A model generated the notes under the pieces. The model searched no databases. It had not been told where the DNA came from and saw only the letters and a list, made by a program, of their open reading frames with translations. A stretch of DNA of 64,000 nt from JAIOZK01 sp964468645 (lineage in GTDB: Bacteria; Bacteroidota; Bacteroidia; Bacteroidales; JAIOZK01), in the NCBI GenBank assembly GCA_964468645.1, contig CAYXUU010000008.1, positions 1 to 64,000 of the forward strand. The letters are read 5' to 3'. The translations under genes and the position numbers were made by a program. Shown piece by piece: positions 10,441 to 19,059 of the stretch. How positions within the stretch are numbered: position 1 is the stretch's first letter; every line of letters starts with the position of its first letter.

Positions 10441-10471
10441 TTTGCAATTATAAAAAGAATAAGTATCTTTG
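10441..10471 (+). promoter_or_regulatory. rpsO promoter (Bacteroidota -33/-7)
   Basis: A TTTG at 10441-10444 and TATCTTTG at 10464-10471 are separated by 19 nt. This is the arrangement known for Bacteroidota primary-sigma promoters (TTG, 19-21 nt, TAnnTTTG). The -7 box ends 27 nt before the rpsO start codon. It is the best promoter match I found in the window. Confidence 0.6.
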
Positions 10472-10498
10472 CACGCTGAAATTTAACTGGACAAGTAT

Positions 10499-10768
10499 AT
10501 GCAGGTTACACAGGAATTAAAAAAGAAGATATTTAAAGAGTACGGCGAATCAGAAATTAACACGGGTTCTGCTGAAGGGCAGATTGCATTATTTACCTTT
10601 CGCATTAAACATTTAACCGATCATTTAAAAGACAATAAAAAAGACCTGAACACGGAACGGTCACTGGTTCGCCTTGTTGGAAAAAGAAGAAGGCTACTTG
10701 ATTATCTTAAGGAAAAAGATATTGAAAGATACAGAAGCATTATTGGAAAGCTTAAGATCAGGAAATAA
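10499..10768 (+). CDS. rpsO: 30S ribosomal protein S15
   Basis: An 89-aa protein, the normal length for S15. It binds 16S rRNA in the platform of the 30S subunit and is needed early in assembly. Diagnostic stretches include NTGSAEGQIALFTFRI, ITHL-like IKHLTDHLK, the basic LVGKRRRLLDYLK and a short C-terminal tail ending KLKIRK. It is followed by an intrinsic terminator and then pnp, the order found across many bacteria. In other bacteria S15 represses its own mRNA through a leader structure; the 27-nt leader here is too short to show one. Confidence 0.97.
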   Translation: MQVTQELKKKIFKEYGESEINTGSAEGQIALFTFRIKHLTDHLKDNKKDLNTERSLVRLVGKRRRLLDYLKEKDIERYRSIIGKLKIRK

Positions 10769-10790
10769 GCAAAGCGCAATGTTACCCCCC

Positions 10791-10818
10791 AAAAGGCAAT
10801 TCAAAATTGCCTTTTTTT
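10791..10818 (+). terminator. Intrinsic terminator between rpsO and pnp
   Basis: A perfect 11-bp stem (AAAAGGCAATT at 10791-10801 with AATTGCCTTTT at 10805-10815) closes a 3-nt loop and runs into seven T residues (10812-10818). It should end most rpsO transcripts, so pnp probably depends on read-through or its own promoter. Confidence 0.85.
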
Positions 10819-10846
10819 GTATTTAACTCACTAATAATTAAACAAA

Positions 10847-12985
10847 ATGTCACACAAAGCAATTATTCAATCCTTCCAGCTTGAAGATGGAAGAACAGTA
10901 TTTATTGAAACAGGAAGACTGGCCAAACAGTCGGATGGTGCTGCTATCGTTAGAATGGGCGACACCATGGTAATGGCAACTGTTGTTTCAGCAAAAGAAG
11001 CAAAAGAAGGCCAGGATTTCTTTCCACTATCCGTTGATTATAAAGAAAAATATGCAGCTACCGGTAAATTTCCCGGTGGATTTTTTAAACGGGAAGCAAG
11101 ACCCTCGGAATATGAAATATTAATATCACGACTGGTTGACAGGGCCCTCAGGCCTTTATTCCACGAAGATTATAAAGCAGAGACACAGGTTCTCATAACA
11201 CTTATATCAGGCGAAAAAGATACCGCCCCTGATGCACTTGCCGCTCTGGCTGCCTCATCAGCACTTTCGGTATCCGACATCCCTTTTAACGGGCCAATCT
11301 CAGAAGTAAGGGTAGCCCGTGTTGACGGGGAACTCCTGGTCAATCCTCCTATCTCAAAACTCGAAGAAGCCGATCTCGACCTGATGGTTGCGGCAACCAT
11401 TGATAATGTAGTTATGGTTGAGGGTGAAATGAAAGAGATTTCTGAAGAAGTCATGCTTGATGCTATCGCAAAAGCACATGATACAATAAAAATTCAGTGC
11501 CAGGCACAGATCGATCTTGCAGCAAAAGTTGAGAAAGCAAAAACCAAAAGGGATTTTGAAAAATCTGAGGAAGATCCGGAACTGGAGAAAAAACTCAGGG
11601 ATTTTGCCTATCAGAAAGCCTATGAGGTAGCAAAATCAGCTATCACTGATAAACATCAAAGGTCAGATTCATTTAAGGCCATTCAGGAAGAATTTGAGAG
11701 TACTTTCAGTGAAGAGGAACTTGAAGAAAAAGGACCCATGATCAGCAGGTATTTTCACGACATCCACAAGGATGCTGTCAGAAACCTTATGCTGGAAGAA
11801 CAGGTTCGTATCGACGGAAGAAAACCTGATGAAATCAGGCCTATCTGGTGCGATATTGACTATCTTCCCTCCGCACATGGATCAGCCATCTTTACCAGGG
11901 GTGAAACACAGGCACTTGTTACTACAACCCTGGGCACAAAAATGGACGAACAAACCATTGATGGCGCAGTATTTGAAGGAACAAACAACTTTATGCTTCA
12001 TTATAATTTTCCCCCTTTCTCGACCGGTGAGGTAAAAAGGATGATGGGTACCAGCCGACGTGAGGTAGGACACGGTAACCTGGCCATGAGGGCTTTAAAA
12101 CAGGTTATCCCATCAATAGATGATAATCCCTACACCATTAGGGTGGTGTCAGACATTCTTGAATCAAATGGTTCATCCTCTATGGCAAGTGTTTGCGGAG
12201 GTACCCTGGCATTAATGGATGCCGGTGTTAAAATTTCCAAACCGGTTTCAGGTATCGCCATGGGATTGATCACCGATAAAGAATCAGGAAAATATACCAT
12301 CTTATCGGATATCCTCGGTGATGAGGACCATCTGGGGGATATGGACTTTAAAGTAACCGGAACAAAGGATGGTATCACGGCGTGCCAGATGGATATTAAA
12401 GTTGAAGGATTATCACACGAGATCATGAAACAAGCCCTGGAACAGGCAAAAAGGGGAAGGCTTCATATACTTGATAAGATGGAAGAAACCATCGCTGAAC
12501 CACGCGAAGATTACAAACCTCATGTACCAAGGATCGAGAAAATGATCATCGATAAAGAATTCATCGGTGCAATTATCGGACCAGGTGGCAAGGTAATCCA
12601 GGAAATCCAGAGAGAAACCGAAACAACAATTATTATCGAGGAAAAGGGGAATTCAGGTATTATCGATATTTTCTCCCAGGATAAGGAAAGCATTGAAAAA
12701 GCAAAAGCATGGATCAAAGGTATCGTTGCAGTTCCTGAAGTTGGCACGGTCTATAAAGGTAAAGTAAAAAGCATCGTACCCTTTGGTGCCTTTATCGAAA
12801 TTTTGCCCGGAAAAGACGGCCTGCTGCACATTTCGGAAATAGAACATAGTCATGTGAAACGGGTTGAAGATTTTCTGAATCTCGATGATGAAGTTGAAGT
12901 AAAACTCATCGGAATTGACGATAAAACCGGAAAATTGAAACTCTCCAGAAAGGTTCTTCTTAAGAAACCTGAAAATAGACAATAA
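10847..12985 (+). CDS. pnp: Polyribonucleotide nucleotidyltransferase (PNPase)
   Basis: A 712-aa phosphorolytic 3'-to-5' exoribonuclease, core enzyme of mRNA decay; it acts as a cytoplasmic trimer. Two RNase PH domains flank an alpha-helical linker. The first contains GGFFKREARPSEYEIL and RPLF; the second contains the active-site region TRGETQALVTTTLG and the stretch with GDEDHLGDMDFKVTGT. A KH domain at about 563-630 (IGPGGKVIQEIQ) and an S1 RNA-binding domain at about 632-705 (GKVKSIVPFGAFIEILPG) complete it. Length and domain order are normal. It follows rpsO after a terminator and precedes rpoD by 81 nt. Confidence 0.97.
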   Translation: MSHKAIIQSFQLEDGRTVFIETGRLAKQSDGAAIVRMGDTMVMATVVSAKEAKEGQDFFPLSVDYKEKYAATGKFPGGFFKREARPSEYEILISRLVDRALRPLFHEDYKAETQVLITLISGEKDTAPDALAALAASSALSVSDIPFNGPISEVRVARVDGELLVNPPISKLEEADLDLMVAATIDNVVMVEGEMKEISEEVMLDAIAKAHDTIKIQCQAQIDLAAKVEKAKTKRDFEKSEEDPELEKKLRDFAYQKAYEVAKSAITDKHQRSDSFKAIQEEFESTFSEEELEEKGPMISRYFHDIHKDAVRNLMLEEQVRIDGRKPDEIRPIWCDIDYLPSAHGSAIFTRGETQALVTTTLGTKMDEQTIDGAVFEGTNNFMLHYNFPPFSTGEVKRMMGTSRREVGHGNLAMRALKQVIPSIDDNPYTIRVVSDILESNGSSSMASVCGGTLALMDAGVKISKPVSGIAMGLITDKESGKYTILSDILGDEDHLGDMDFKVTGTKDGITACQMDIKVEGLSHEIMKQALEQAKRGRLHILDKMEETIAEPREDYKPHVPRIEKMIIDKEFIGAIIGPGGKVIQEIQRETETTIIIEEKGNSGIIDIFSQDKESIEKAKAWIKGIVAVPEVGTVYKGKVKSIVPFGAFIEILPGKDGLLHISEIEHSHVKRVEDFLNLDDEVEVKLIGIDDKTGKLKLSRKVLLKKPENRQ

Positions 12986-13039
12986 GATTTTGTAACCTAT
13001 TGGTTTTTGTTTCCGTAAAAATTGCCACATTTGTACCGC

Positions 13040-13047
13040 TAAATTTG
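13040..13047 (+). promoter_or_regulatory. Candidate -7 box for rpoD (TAAATTTG)
   Basis: An exact TAnnTTTG match 19 nt before the rpoD start. The nearest TTG upstream (13022-13024) is 15 nt away, shorter than the usual 19-21, so the -33 is weak. Confidence 0.35.
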
Positions 13048-13066
13048 TTTTTGTTCGAGTTAGCGC

Positions 13067-13927
13067 ATGAGGCAATTAAAAATAACCAAACAAGTAACCA
13101 ATAGGGATACTGCTTCTCTTGATAAATATCTTCAGGAAATCGGCAAGGTTGACCTGATTACCGCAGAAGATGAAGTAGCTCTGGCACAACGTATTAAACT
13201 GGGTGATCAGAGTGCATTGGAAAAGCTTACAAAATCAAACCTTCGTTTTGTAGTTTCGGTTTCCAAGCAATACCAGAATCAGGGATTAAGTCTTCCAGAT
13301 CTTATTAATGAAGGTAACCTCGGATTAATTAAAGCTGCTCAGCGATTTGATGAAACCCGGGGATTCAAGTTTATCTCATATGCCGTGTGGTGGATCAGGC
13401 AGTCTATCCTGCAGGCTCTGGCTGAACAATCCAGAATCGTCAGGTTACCGCTGAATAAAATCGGTTCCATAAATAAGGTAAATAAAACCTATGCCAAGCT
13501 GGAACAATCATTGGAACGAGAGCCAAAAATTTCTGAGATTGCAGACACTCTCCAATTTTCCGAAACCGAGGTAAAAGAATCACTGAAGAATTCAGGTCGT
13601 CATGTTTCAATGGATGCCCCGCTGATCCAGGATGAAGACAATAACATGTACGATGTTATTAAAGATAATGATATTCCTACCCCTGAAACAGAGCTGATAC
13701 ATGAATCACTGCGTAAAGAAATTGAAAGGGCCATCTCTACACTAACACCACGTGAAGCCGATGTAGTCAGGTTATACTTTGGACTGAACGGCTACCAACC
13801 CATGACCCTCGAAGAAATCGGGGAGAAATTTGATCTTACCAGGGAACGGGTCCGGCAGATCAAGGAAAAAGCAATCAGACGATTGAAGCATACTTCAAGG
13901 TGTAAGATATTGAAGTCGTATCTGTGA
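13067..13927 (+). CDS. rpoD: RNA polymerase primary sigma factor, short Bacteroidota type
   Basis: A 286-aa sigma-70 protein that directs RNA polymerase to housekeeping promoters. Region 1.2 (SLDKYLQEIGKVDLITAEDE) is followed by region 2 with the core-binding NLRFVVSVSKQYQNQGL and the -10 recognition and melting segment GFKFISYAVWWIRQSILQAL. Region 3 spans about 130-200, and the region 4 helix-turn-helix is MTLEEIGEKFDLTRERVRQI. The protein lacks the long acidic region 1.1 and non-conserved insert of proteobacterial RpoD; this short form is the usual primary sigma factor of Bacteroidota. It should read the TAnnTTTG boxes noted elsewhere in this window. Confidence 0.95.
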   Translation: MRQLKITKQVTNRDTASLDKYLQEIGKVDLITAEDEVALAQRIKLGDQSALEKLTKSNLRFVVSVSKQYQNQGLSLPDLINEGNLGLIKAAQRFDETRGFKFISYAVWWIRQSILQALAEQSRIVRLPLNKIGSINKVNKTYAKLEQSLEREPKISEIADTLQFSETEVKESLKNSGRHVSMDAPLIQDEDNNMYDVIKDNDIPTPETELIHESLRKEIERAISTLTPREADVVRLYFGLNGYQPMTLEEIGEKFDLTRERVRQIKEKAIRRLKHTSRCKILKSYL

Positions 13928-14316
13928 GGGTTGCAGGCTCGGAGTTCGGAGTTTGGAGTTGAGCGGAGCAAAACGGAACGAAATTCCGATGGTGAGGTTC
14001 ATGCGACTTCTCAAAAGCCGTTTATGTTTCGTTACATGTTTCACTGTTTTAATAATGCAATCACTTACGGATTATTAATTTCAAGCAGATTCATTTTCTG
14101 ATCCAGAGTCTTATTTTCCATGACTTCGGAGAAGTCACATTATTTTAGGCTGATTATCAAAAAACTTAGGATTTCTCCCGATAGCGAGGGCCGAGTGTAT
14201 CGGGAAGTTACATCAATCGTCCATCGTCAATTCTGCCTGCGGCAGGCAGGCGTCAATTTCCAGCACCCAGCCTCAAACCTCCAGTTTTTATTACTTTTGC
14301 GAAAAACATTGCAAAC
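13928..14316. repeat. 389-bp intergenic region rich in short palindromes
   Basis: I see no credible gene. There is an 8-bp inverted repeat TCCCGATA/TATCGGGA (14176-14183 and 14198-14205), and a near-perfect palindrome CTGCCTGC-G-GCAGGCAG (14233-14249). A GAGCGGAGC phrase lies near 13960, and CGTC(A)AT-like words occur round 14217-14255. These look like pieces of dispersed intergenic repeats. A short open frame across 14120-14320 has no recognisable protein features. Confidence 0.5.
14292..14299 (+). promoter_or_regulatory. Candidate -7 box for rpe (TACTTTTG)
   Basis: A TAnnTTTG match 17 nt before the rpe start codon. No matching -33 element was found. Confidence 0.3.
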
Positions 14317-14967
14317 ATGAGCCACCTGATTGCCCCATCCATGCTTTCTGCAGATTTTTCAAAACTTCGTGAAGAGATAGAAATGGTAAACAAGAGCCAG
14401 GCCGACTGGTTTCATATTGATGTTATGGATGGAGTTTTTGCCCCCAATATTTCATTTGGTTTTCCTGTTCTTAAAACAATAAAACAATATGCCCGTAAAC
14501 CCCTGGATGTACATTTGATGATAGTGCAGCCAGATAAATATCTTGAGCAGTTCAGGGAATATGGGGCAGACCTGATTTCTGTTCATTACGAGGCATGCCC
14601 GCATTTACACAGAACCATTCAGAAAATAAAACAACTGGATGCAAAAGCAGGTGTGGTACTCAATCCACATAGCCCGGTTACCCTTCTTGAGGACATTATT
14701 ATTGATGTTGATTTCATCCTGTTAATGTCAGTAAATCCTGGATTCGGAGGGCAGAAGTTTATAGAAAGGACTTATGAAAAAATCCGTCTGCTGAAAAACA
14801 TGATCCTCTCCCAGGGCTCCAAGGCACTGATAGAGGTTGATGGTGGTGTTACACTTAATAATGCAGCAGAACTTGTAAAGGCCGGTGTTGATGTTCTGGT
14901 TGCCGGAAATACGGTTTTCGGATCAGATGATCCGGCAGGCACTATCAACAAACTTAAAGCATTGTAA
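14317..14967 (+). CDS. rpe: Ribulose-phosphate 3-epimerase
   Basis: A 216-aa TIM-barrel enzyme interconverting D-ribulose 5-phosphate and D-xylulose 5-phosphate in the pentose phosphate pathway. Family signatures are all present: APSMLSADFSKL at the N-terminus, WFHIDVMDGVFAPNISFG (metal-binding His and catalytic Asp), DVHLMI, MSVNPGFGGQKFI and EVDGGVTLNNA near the phosphate-binding end. The length is typical. The PPDK regulatory protein gene follows within 28 nt on the same strand and is probably cotranscribed. Confidence 0.96.
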   Translation: MSHLIAPSMLSADFSKLREEIEMVNKSQADWFHIDVMDGVFAPNISFGFPVLKTIKQYARKPLDVHLMIVQPDKYLEQFREYGADLISVHYEACPHLHRTIQKIKQLDAKAGVVLNPHSPVTLLEDIIIDVDFILLMSVNPGFGGQKFIERTYEKIRLLKNMILSQGSKALIEVDGGVTLNNAAELVKAGVDVLVAGNTVFGSDDPAGTINKLKAL

Positions 14968-14995
14968 AACAGATACAGTCGAAATCGACGTTGTT

Positions 14996-15820
14996 ATGTA
15001 TAATATTTTTGTTGTTTCGGATGGAACCGGTAGAACTGCCCAGCAGGCGCTTAACGCTGCACTCTACCAGTTCCCTGATGTACAGATAGAGTTTCACAGA
15101 CGGCAGGAGATAAGAACGATTGAGCAGGTTATCAGCGTTATCCATGAAGCAGCTGCATCAAAAGCTGTCATCGTTCATACCCTTGTACAAGATGAGATCA
15201 GGCATGCCATGGTCCGTGAAGCCAGGAAGAACAATATTGATGCCATCGACCTAATGGGACCTTTATTATCAAGGTTGTCTCACCAATTTGCCAATGCACC
15301 ATCCGGAAAGCCTGGCCTGTTTCATCATCTGAACAAGGAATATTTTATGCGGATAGATGCCATGCAATTCGCCTTCCAGCATGATGATGGCCTGCGCGAC
15401 CATGAGCTTGATAAGGCAGAAATCGTACTGATCGGTGTTTCGAGGACATTTAAAACACCCCTCAGTATTTTTCTTGCTTTCAAAGGCTGGTTCGTTGCCA
15501 ACATACCTATTATACTCGAAGTTCCACCTCCTCAATCTCTTTTGAACATACCTCCTGAAAGAGTTTTTTGCCTGACAACCAGTGCCCATCATTTAATGAC
15601 ACTCAGACGATACAGGGAAGAAGTTTTCAGCGGAACAACCGGTAAATATGCTGACTTTGAATACGTAAGACGTGAATTGCTCTATGCCAACCAGGTCTTT
15701 AAAAGTAAACCTGACTGGTCGATAATCAAGGTAACCAGTAAACCTGTTGAAGAAATTGCTTCTGAGATTATAGCTATCCGGGGTTCCAAAGACCGAAGAT
15801 CAGATTATCAGACACTTTAG
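14996..15820 (+). CDS. Pyruvate,phosphate dikinase / PEP synthase regulatory protein (DUF299)
   Basis: A bifunctional ADP-dependent kinase / Pi-dependent pyrophosphorylase family that turns PPDK or PEP synthase off and on by threonine phosphorylation, so it controls the pyruvate-PEP step. Signatures: NIFVVSDGTGRTAQQAL at the N-terminus, the P-loop-like LIGVSRTFKTPLSIFLA in the middle, GWFVANIPI, and a C-terminal YANQVFKSKPDWSIIKVT. I start it at ATG 14996 (274 aa) because family members begin directly at this motif. A longer in-frame extension would overlap rpe and has no homology-like features. The target PPDK gene is not in the window. Confidence 0.88.
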   Translation: MYNIFVVSDGTGRTAQQALNAALYQFPDVQIEFHRRQEIRTIEQVISVIHEAAASKAVIVHTLVQDEIRHAMVREARKNNIDAIDLMGPLLSRLSHQFANAPSGKPGLFHHLNKEYFMRIDAMQFAFQHDDGLRDHELDKAEIVLIGVSRTFKTPLSIFLAFKGWFVANIPIILEVPPPQSLLNIPPERVFCLTTSAHHLMTLRRYREEVFSGTTGKYADFEYVRRELLYANQVFKSKPDWSIIKVTSKPVEEIASEIIAIRGSKDRRSDYQTL

Positions 15821-15896
15821 ATCGACCAAAGCCATAAAATATCCAATCAATTCAAAACAATATTAAAATAATCTTATTCAGGTTCTATAATTTTAC

Positions 15897-15904
15897 TATT
15901 TTTG
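15897..15904 (+). promoter_or_regulatory. Candidate -7 box for the TPR hybrid kinase (TATTTTTG)
   Basis: A TAnnTTTG match 51 nt ahead of ATG 15956. It overlaps the TTG at 15902 that would be the alternative start, which argues for the downstream ATG. Confidence 0.35.
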
Positions 15905-15955
15905 AACTACAGGATTGGTATTTTTTTATTTCCACCATATTTTAATAACTTTTCC

Positions 15956-18900
15956 ATGAGACACATTCTGGTATTTATTTGCTGTATTGTCCTCACATGT
16001 AAATCATCAGGATTTTCAGGTTTAGAAAGTAATACTGACTCGCTGAAAGCATTACTCGAAGATGCCACTGGTGAAACCAGGCTTAAAATACTAAATGAAC
16101 TGGCATATAAACTAAGGGATGTTTCGGCTGCAGAATCAAAAAAGTACAGCCAGTTAGCCGTGAATGCTTCATATAAACTCAATAGCCGTTACTGGCTGGC
16201 AGTTTCATACAACAACCTTGGTTTTGCTGATTACAACTCCGGTGATTTTCTTTCAGCAAGTGCTGCTTACGATTCTTCCTGTAAATACTTTGAGCTAATC
16301 AATGATATTCACGAATTTATTGCCACCTCATTAAATCATGCACGGGTTTATGCTACCCTGAACCAGTTTTATAAATCCCTAGAACTTCAATATGAAGCAA
16401 TGGAACTCAGCATTAATAGCGGTGATACTAACGGAATGATTAAGTCATACTTTAAAATCGCCACCACCTATATCAGAATCAAAGATCTGGATAATGCCAT
16501 CCATTACATCGACAAAGCTGTAGAACTTTCTGAGGAATTAAATCTTGTTCAGGAGCTTGCCGAAATCCTGACAACTAAAGGCATCATTCTTCTGCGATCA
16601 AACCATCTGATAGAAGCCCTGCATTTTATGAACAGGTCTCTTTATCTTCAATCATTTATAGAGAATAAAAAAGGGATGGTTACCGCTTACAGGGCCATTG
16701 GGGATTATTATATCAAAATCAAGGAATACAATAAAAGCCTCTCCAATTATAAAAAAGCACTGCAACTATCCATACAGATCGATTTTAAAAGATATATCGG
16801 CACCCTGTTTACAAATATCAGTCATACCTATGAATTGATGGGCAAAATCACCATGTCGCTTGAGTATAATAAAAAGGCCCTGAATGCAAGAATAAAGTAT
16901 GGAGATCATGCAGCCATTGGTAGCTCATACCTGAATATTGGTAATTCCTATCTCATTTTGAACCAACTCGACAGTGCTGAATATTATCTTAAAAAAGGTC
17001 TCGAAATTTCCCTGGAAAGTAAACATCTACTATTTATTGAAAACAGTTATTATAGCCTTTACGAACTGGCACTTGTAAATGGAGATTACAACAATGCCCT
17101 TGGCTATTATGGTAAGTATGAAATGATCAGTGACAGTATAACTATACAGATTCAAAAAAGGGAACTTTCCGAACTGGATACAAAATACACCCTTGACAAG
17201 AAAGAAATTGAGCTGGAAATCCAGAACCTGAAACTTAAAAGGAAGCAGGATCAATTAATTATTATTGGTGCTGCTTTAATGCTGGGAATCGTCATATTGA
17301 TCTTTATATATTACCGTTACAGGATCAATAAAAAGATAAGTACAAGATATCAAAGGCTGAATGTAGATCTGAAGGATAAATTTGTAAGAAGCGCCCATGA
17401 ACTCAGGGATAAGGAGTCGCAGTTTAAAAACCTCGTTGAACAGATACCCATGGGTGTTTACCGTTCTACGCCGGATGGGCTAATTTTATTTGTAAACAAT
17501 GAGCTGGTTAAAATAATGGGTTATGAGTCGATGGAGGAATTGAAAATGCTTAACCTGGAAAAGGAAAAAGCTCACCATCGCATGACCAGGGATAATTTTA
17601 AGAATGAGATCAGGAAGTCGGGTGAAATTAAAGGAATGGAATCTATCTGGACCAAAAAGGACGGTTCCAAGATTATTGTATCAGAATATGCCAGGCTTGT
17701 TAAAGATAAGGATGGTAATGAGTTGTATTTTGAAGGTGTGGTTGAGGATGCAACAGCCAGAAAACTTACTGAACGCAAACTAAAGAACGCACTTGAAAAA
17801 TCAGAAGAATCAGACAAGTTGAAATCAAGTTTCCTGGCTACCATACAACACGAATTAAGAACACCACTGAACAGTATCATGGGATTCTCAGAAATAATGT
17901 CGGATGATCCTGAACTCAGCCAGGTTAACAGAGACTATATTAACCTGATATTCGAAAGCGGTAATTCATTATTAAAAGTCATCAATGACATCCTGGATAT
18001 TTCACTGATCACATCAGGGAAATTCAATCTTAATCCGCAAACATTTCAACTACTGCCCTTGCTAGAAAGTATTATTTCAAGTCAAAGAAAAACCCTGAAG
18101 AACAATCCTGAAAAAGAAAATATCGAGTTGAAATTTGTCGAAAATTTCGATCCTTCACTGGATCGTATTTATACTGATCAGTATAGATTAGCCCAGGTAA
18201 TTTCCAACCTTCTTGACAACGCTATAAAATTCACCTATGAAGGCCTGATTGAGTTTGGTTACGAAAAAAGCGACAAGAATTACCTGCAGTTTTATGTTAA
18301 GGATTCAGGCATTGGTATTCCCGAAGATAAACAGGAATATATCTTCGAACAGTTCAGGCAGGGAGAGGAAACCGACACTAGGCAGTTTGGAGGAAGTGGC
18401 CTGGGATTAAGTATCTGTAAGAACCTTGTGGATAAACTTGGGGGTGATATCCGGGTGGAATCTGAACCTGAAAAAGGATCAGTTTTCTATTTTACCATAC
18501 GTTACAGGAAGATTGATATTATTGAAGATTATCCCATAATAAGGGCAAAAGAGATCTTCGTGGAACCTGCAAAATCAGATTTCAACTGGCAGGAATTCAA
18601 GATTCTTATTGCCGAGGATAATTATTCAAATTTTTTATTAATCAAAACGTTCCTCAGAAAAACGGGTGTTACATTATATCATGCCCAGAATGGTGAAGAG
18701 GCCATCGAAATGTCGGAGAGGCTCAGGGATATTGACCTGATAATTATGGATATTCAATTACCCGGTATCAGTGGTTACCAGGCTGCTCAGAAGATCAAGG
18801 CGTTTAATCCAACATTGCCAATCATTGCCGTAACAGCTTATTCATCTTCAGGTGACAAAGAACAGGCCCTTTCATCAGGCTGTGATGATCATGTGGGTAA

Positions 18901-18976
18901 ACCCGTCAAACAGAAGGAATTATTAAGGGTACTGGATAAACACCTGAGGTCAAATATAAACAAGAACATATCATGA
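15956..18976 (+). CDS. TPR-PAS hybrid sensor histidine kinase with C-terminal receiver
   Basis: A two-component sensor of about 1006 aa. From the N-terminus: signal peptide (MRHILVFICCIVLTC); a TPR array over residues ~30-420, likely periplasmic; one membrane segment at ~434-455 (GAALMLGIVILIFIYYRY); a coiled coil; a PAS domain at ~488-604. Then HisKA with phosphoacceptor in QHELRTPLNSIMGF (~630) and HATPase_c with DNAIKF, DSGIGIPED and GSGLGLSICKNL. A receiver domain at ~880-998 has the acidic pair in AEDN, phospho-Asp in IIMDIQLPG, AVTAYS and the Lys in VGKPVK. The residues needed for phosphotransfer are all present. It stands alone, with no adjacent response regulator; signal unknown. The ATG at 15956 was chosen since it starts the signal peptide. 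Confidence 0.9.
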   Translation: MRHILVFICCIVLTCKSSGFSGLESNTDSLKALLEDATGETRLKILNELAYKLRDVSAAESKKYSQLAVNASYKLNSRYWLAVSYNNLGFADYNSGDFLSASAAYDSSCKYFELINDIHEFIATSLNHARVYATLNQFYKSLELQYEAMELSINSGDTNGMIKSYFKIATTYIRIKDLDNAIHYIDKAVELSEELNLVQELAEILTTKGIILLRSNHLIEALHFMNRSLYLQSFIENKKGMVTAYRAIGDYYIKIKEYNKSLSNYKKALQLSIQIDFKRYIGTLFTNISHTYELMGKITMSLEYNKKALNARIKYGDHAAIGSSYLNIGNSYLILNQLDSAEYYLKKGLEISLESKHLLFIENSYYSLYELALVNGDYNNALGYYGKYEMISDSITIQIQKRELSELDTKYTLDKKEIELEIQNLKLKRKQDQLIIIGAALMLGIVILIFIYYRYRINKKISTRYQRLNVDLKDKFVRSAHELRDKESQFKNLVEQIPMGVYRSTPDGLILFVNNELVKIMGYESMEELKMLNLEKEKAHHRMTRDNFKNEIRKSGEIKGMESIWTKKDGSKIIVSEYARLVKDKDGNELYFEGVVEDATARKLTERKLKNALEKSEESDKLKSSFLATIQHELRTPLNSIMGFSEIMSDDPELSQVNRDYINLIFESGNSLLKVINDILDISLITSGKFNLNPQTFQLLPLLESIISSQRKTLKNNPEKENIELKFVENFDPSLDRIYTDQYRLAQVISNLLDNAIKFTYEGLIEFGYEKSDKNYLQFYVKDSGIGIPEDKQEYIFEQFRQGEETDTRQFGGSGLGLSICKNLVDKLGGDIRVESEPEKGSVFYFTIRYRKIDIIEDYPIIRAKEIFVEPAKSDFNWQEFKILIAEDNYSNFLLIKTFLRKTGVTLYHAQNGEEAIEMSERLRDIDLIIMDIQLPGISGYQAAQKIKAFNPTLPIIAVTAYSSSGDKEQALSSGCDDHVGKPVKQKELLRVLDKHLRSNINKNIS

Positions 18977-19014
18977 TGAAAGCCTGGTATCAACATTGGT
19001 TATCAATAAAAACC

Positions 19015-19022
19015 TAATTTTG
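19015..19022 (+). promoter_or_regulatory. Candidate -7 box for pepD (TAATTTTG)
   Basis: A TAnnTTTG match 37 nt before the pepD start. A TTG at 18996-18998 lies 16 nt upstream, slightly closer than the consensus. Confidence 0.35.
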
Positions 19023-19059
19023 CAGTTTTAATTTTTTTCTATAAAAATCATATTAAATA

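Noticed and set aside
14120..14320. 66-codon open frame before rpe
   Set aside because: It runs across palindromic repeats, has no family features and overlaps the rpe start.
14885..14995. Longer start for the PPDK regulatory protein
   Set aside because: The extension overlaps rpe and has no similarity to the family N-terminus, which begins at 14996.
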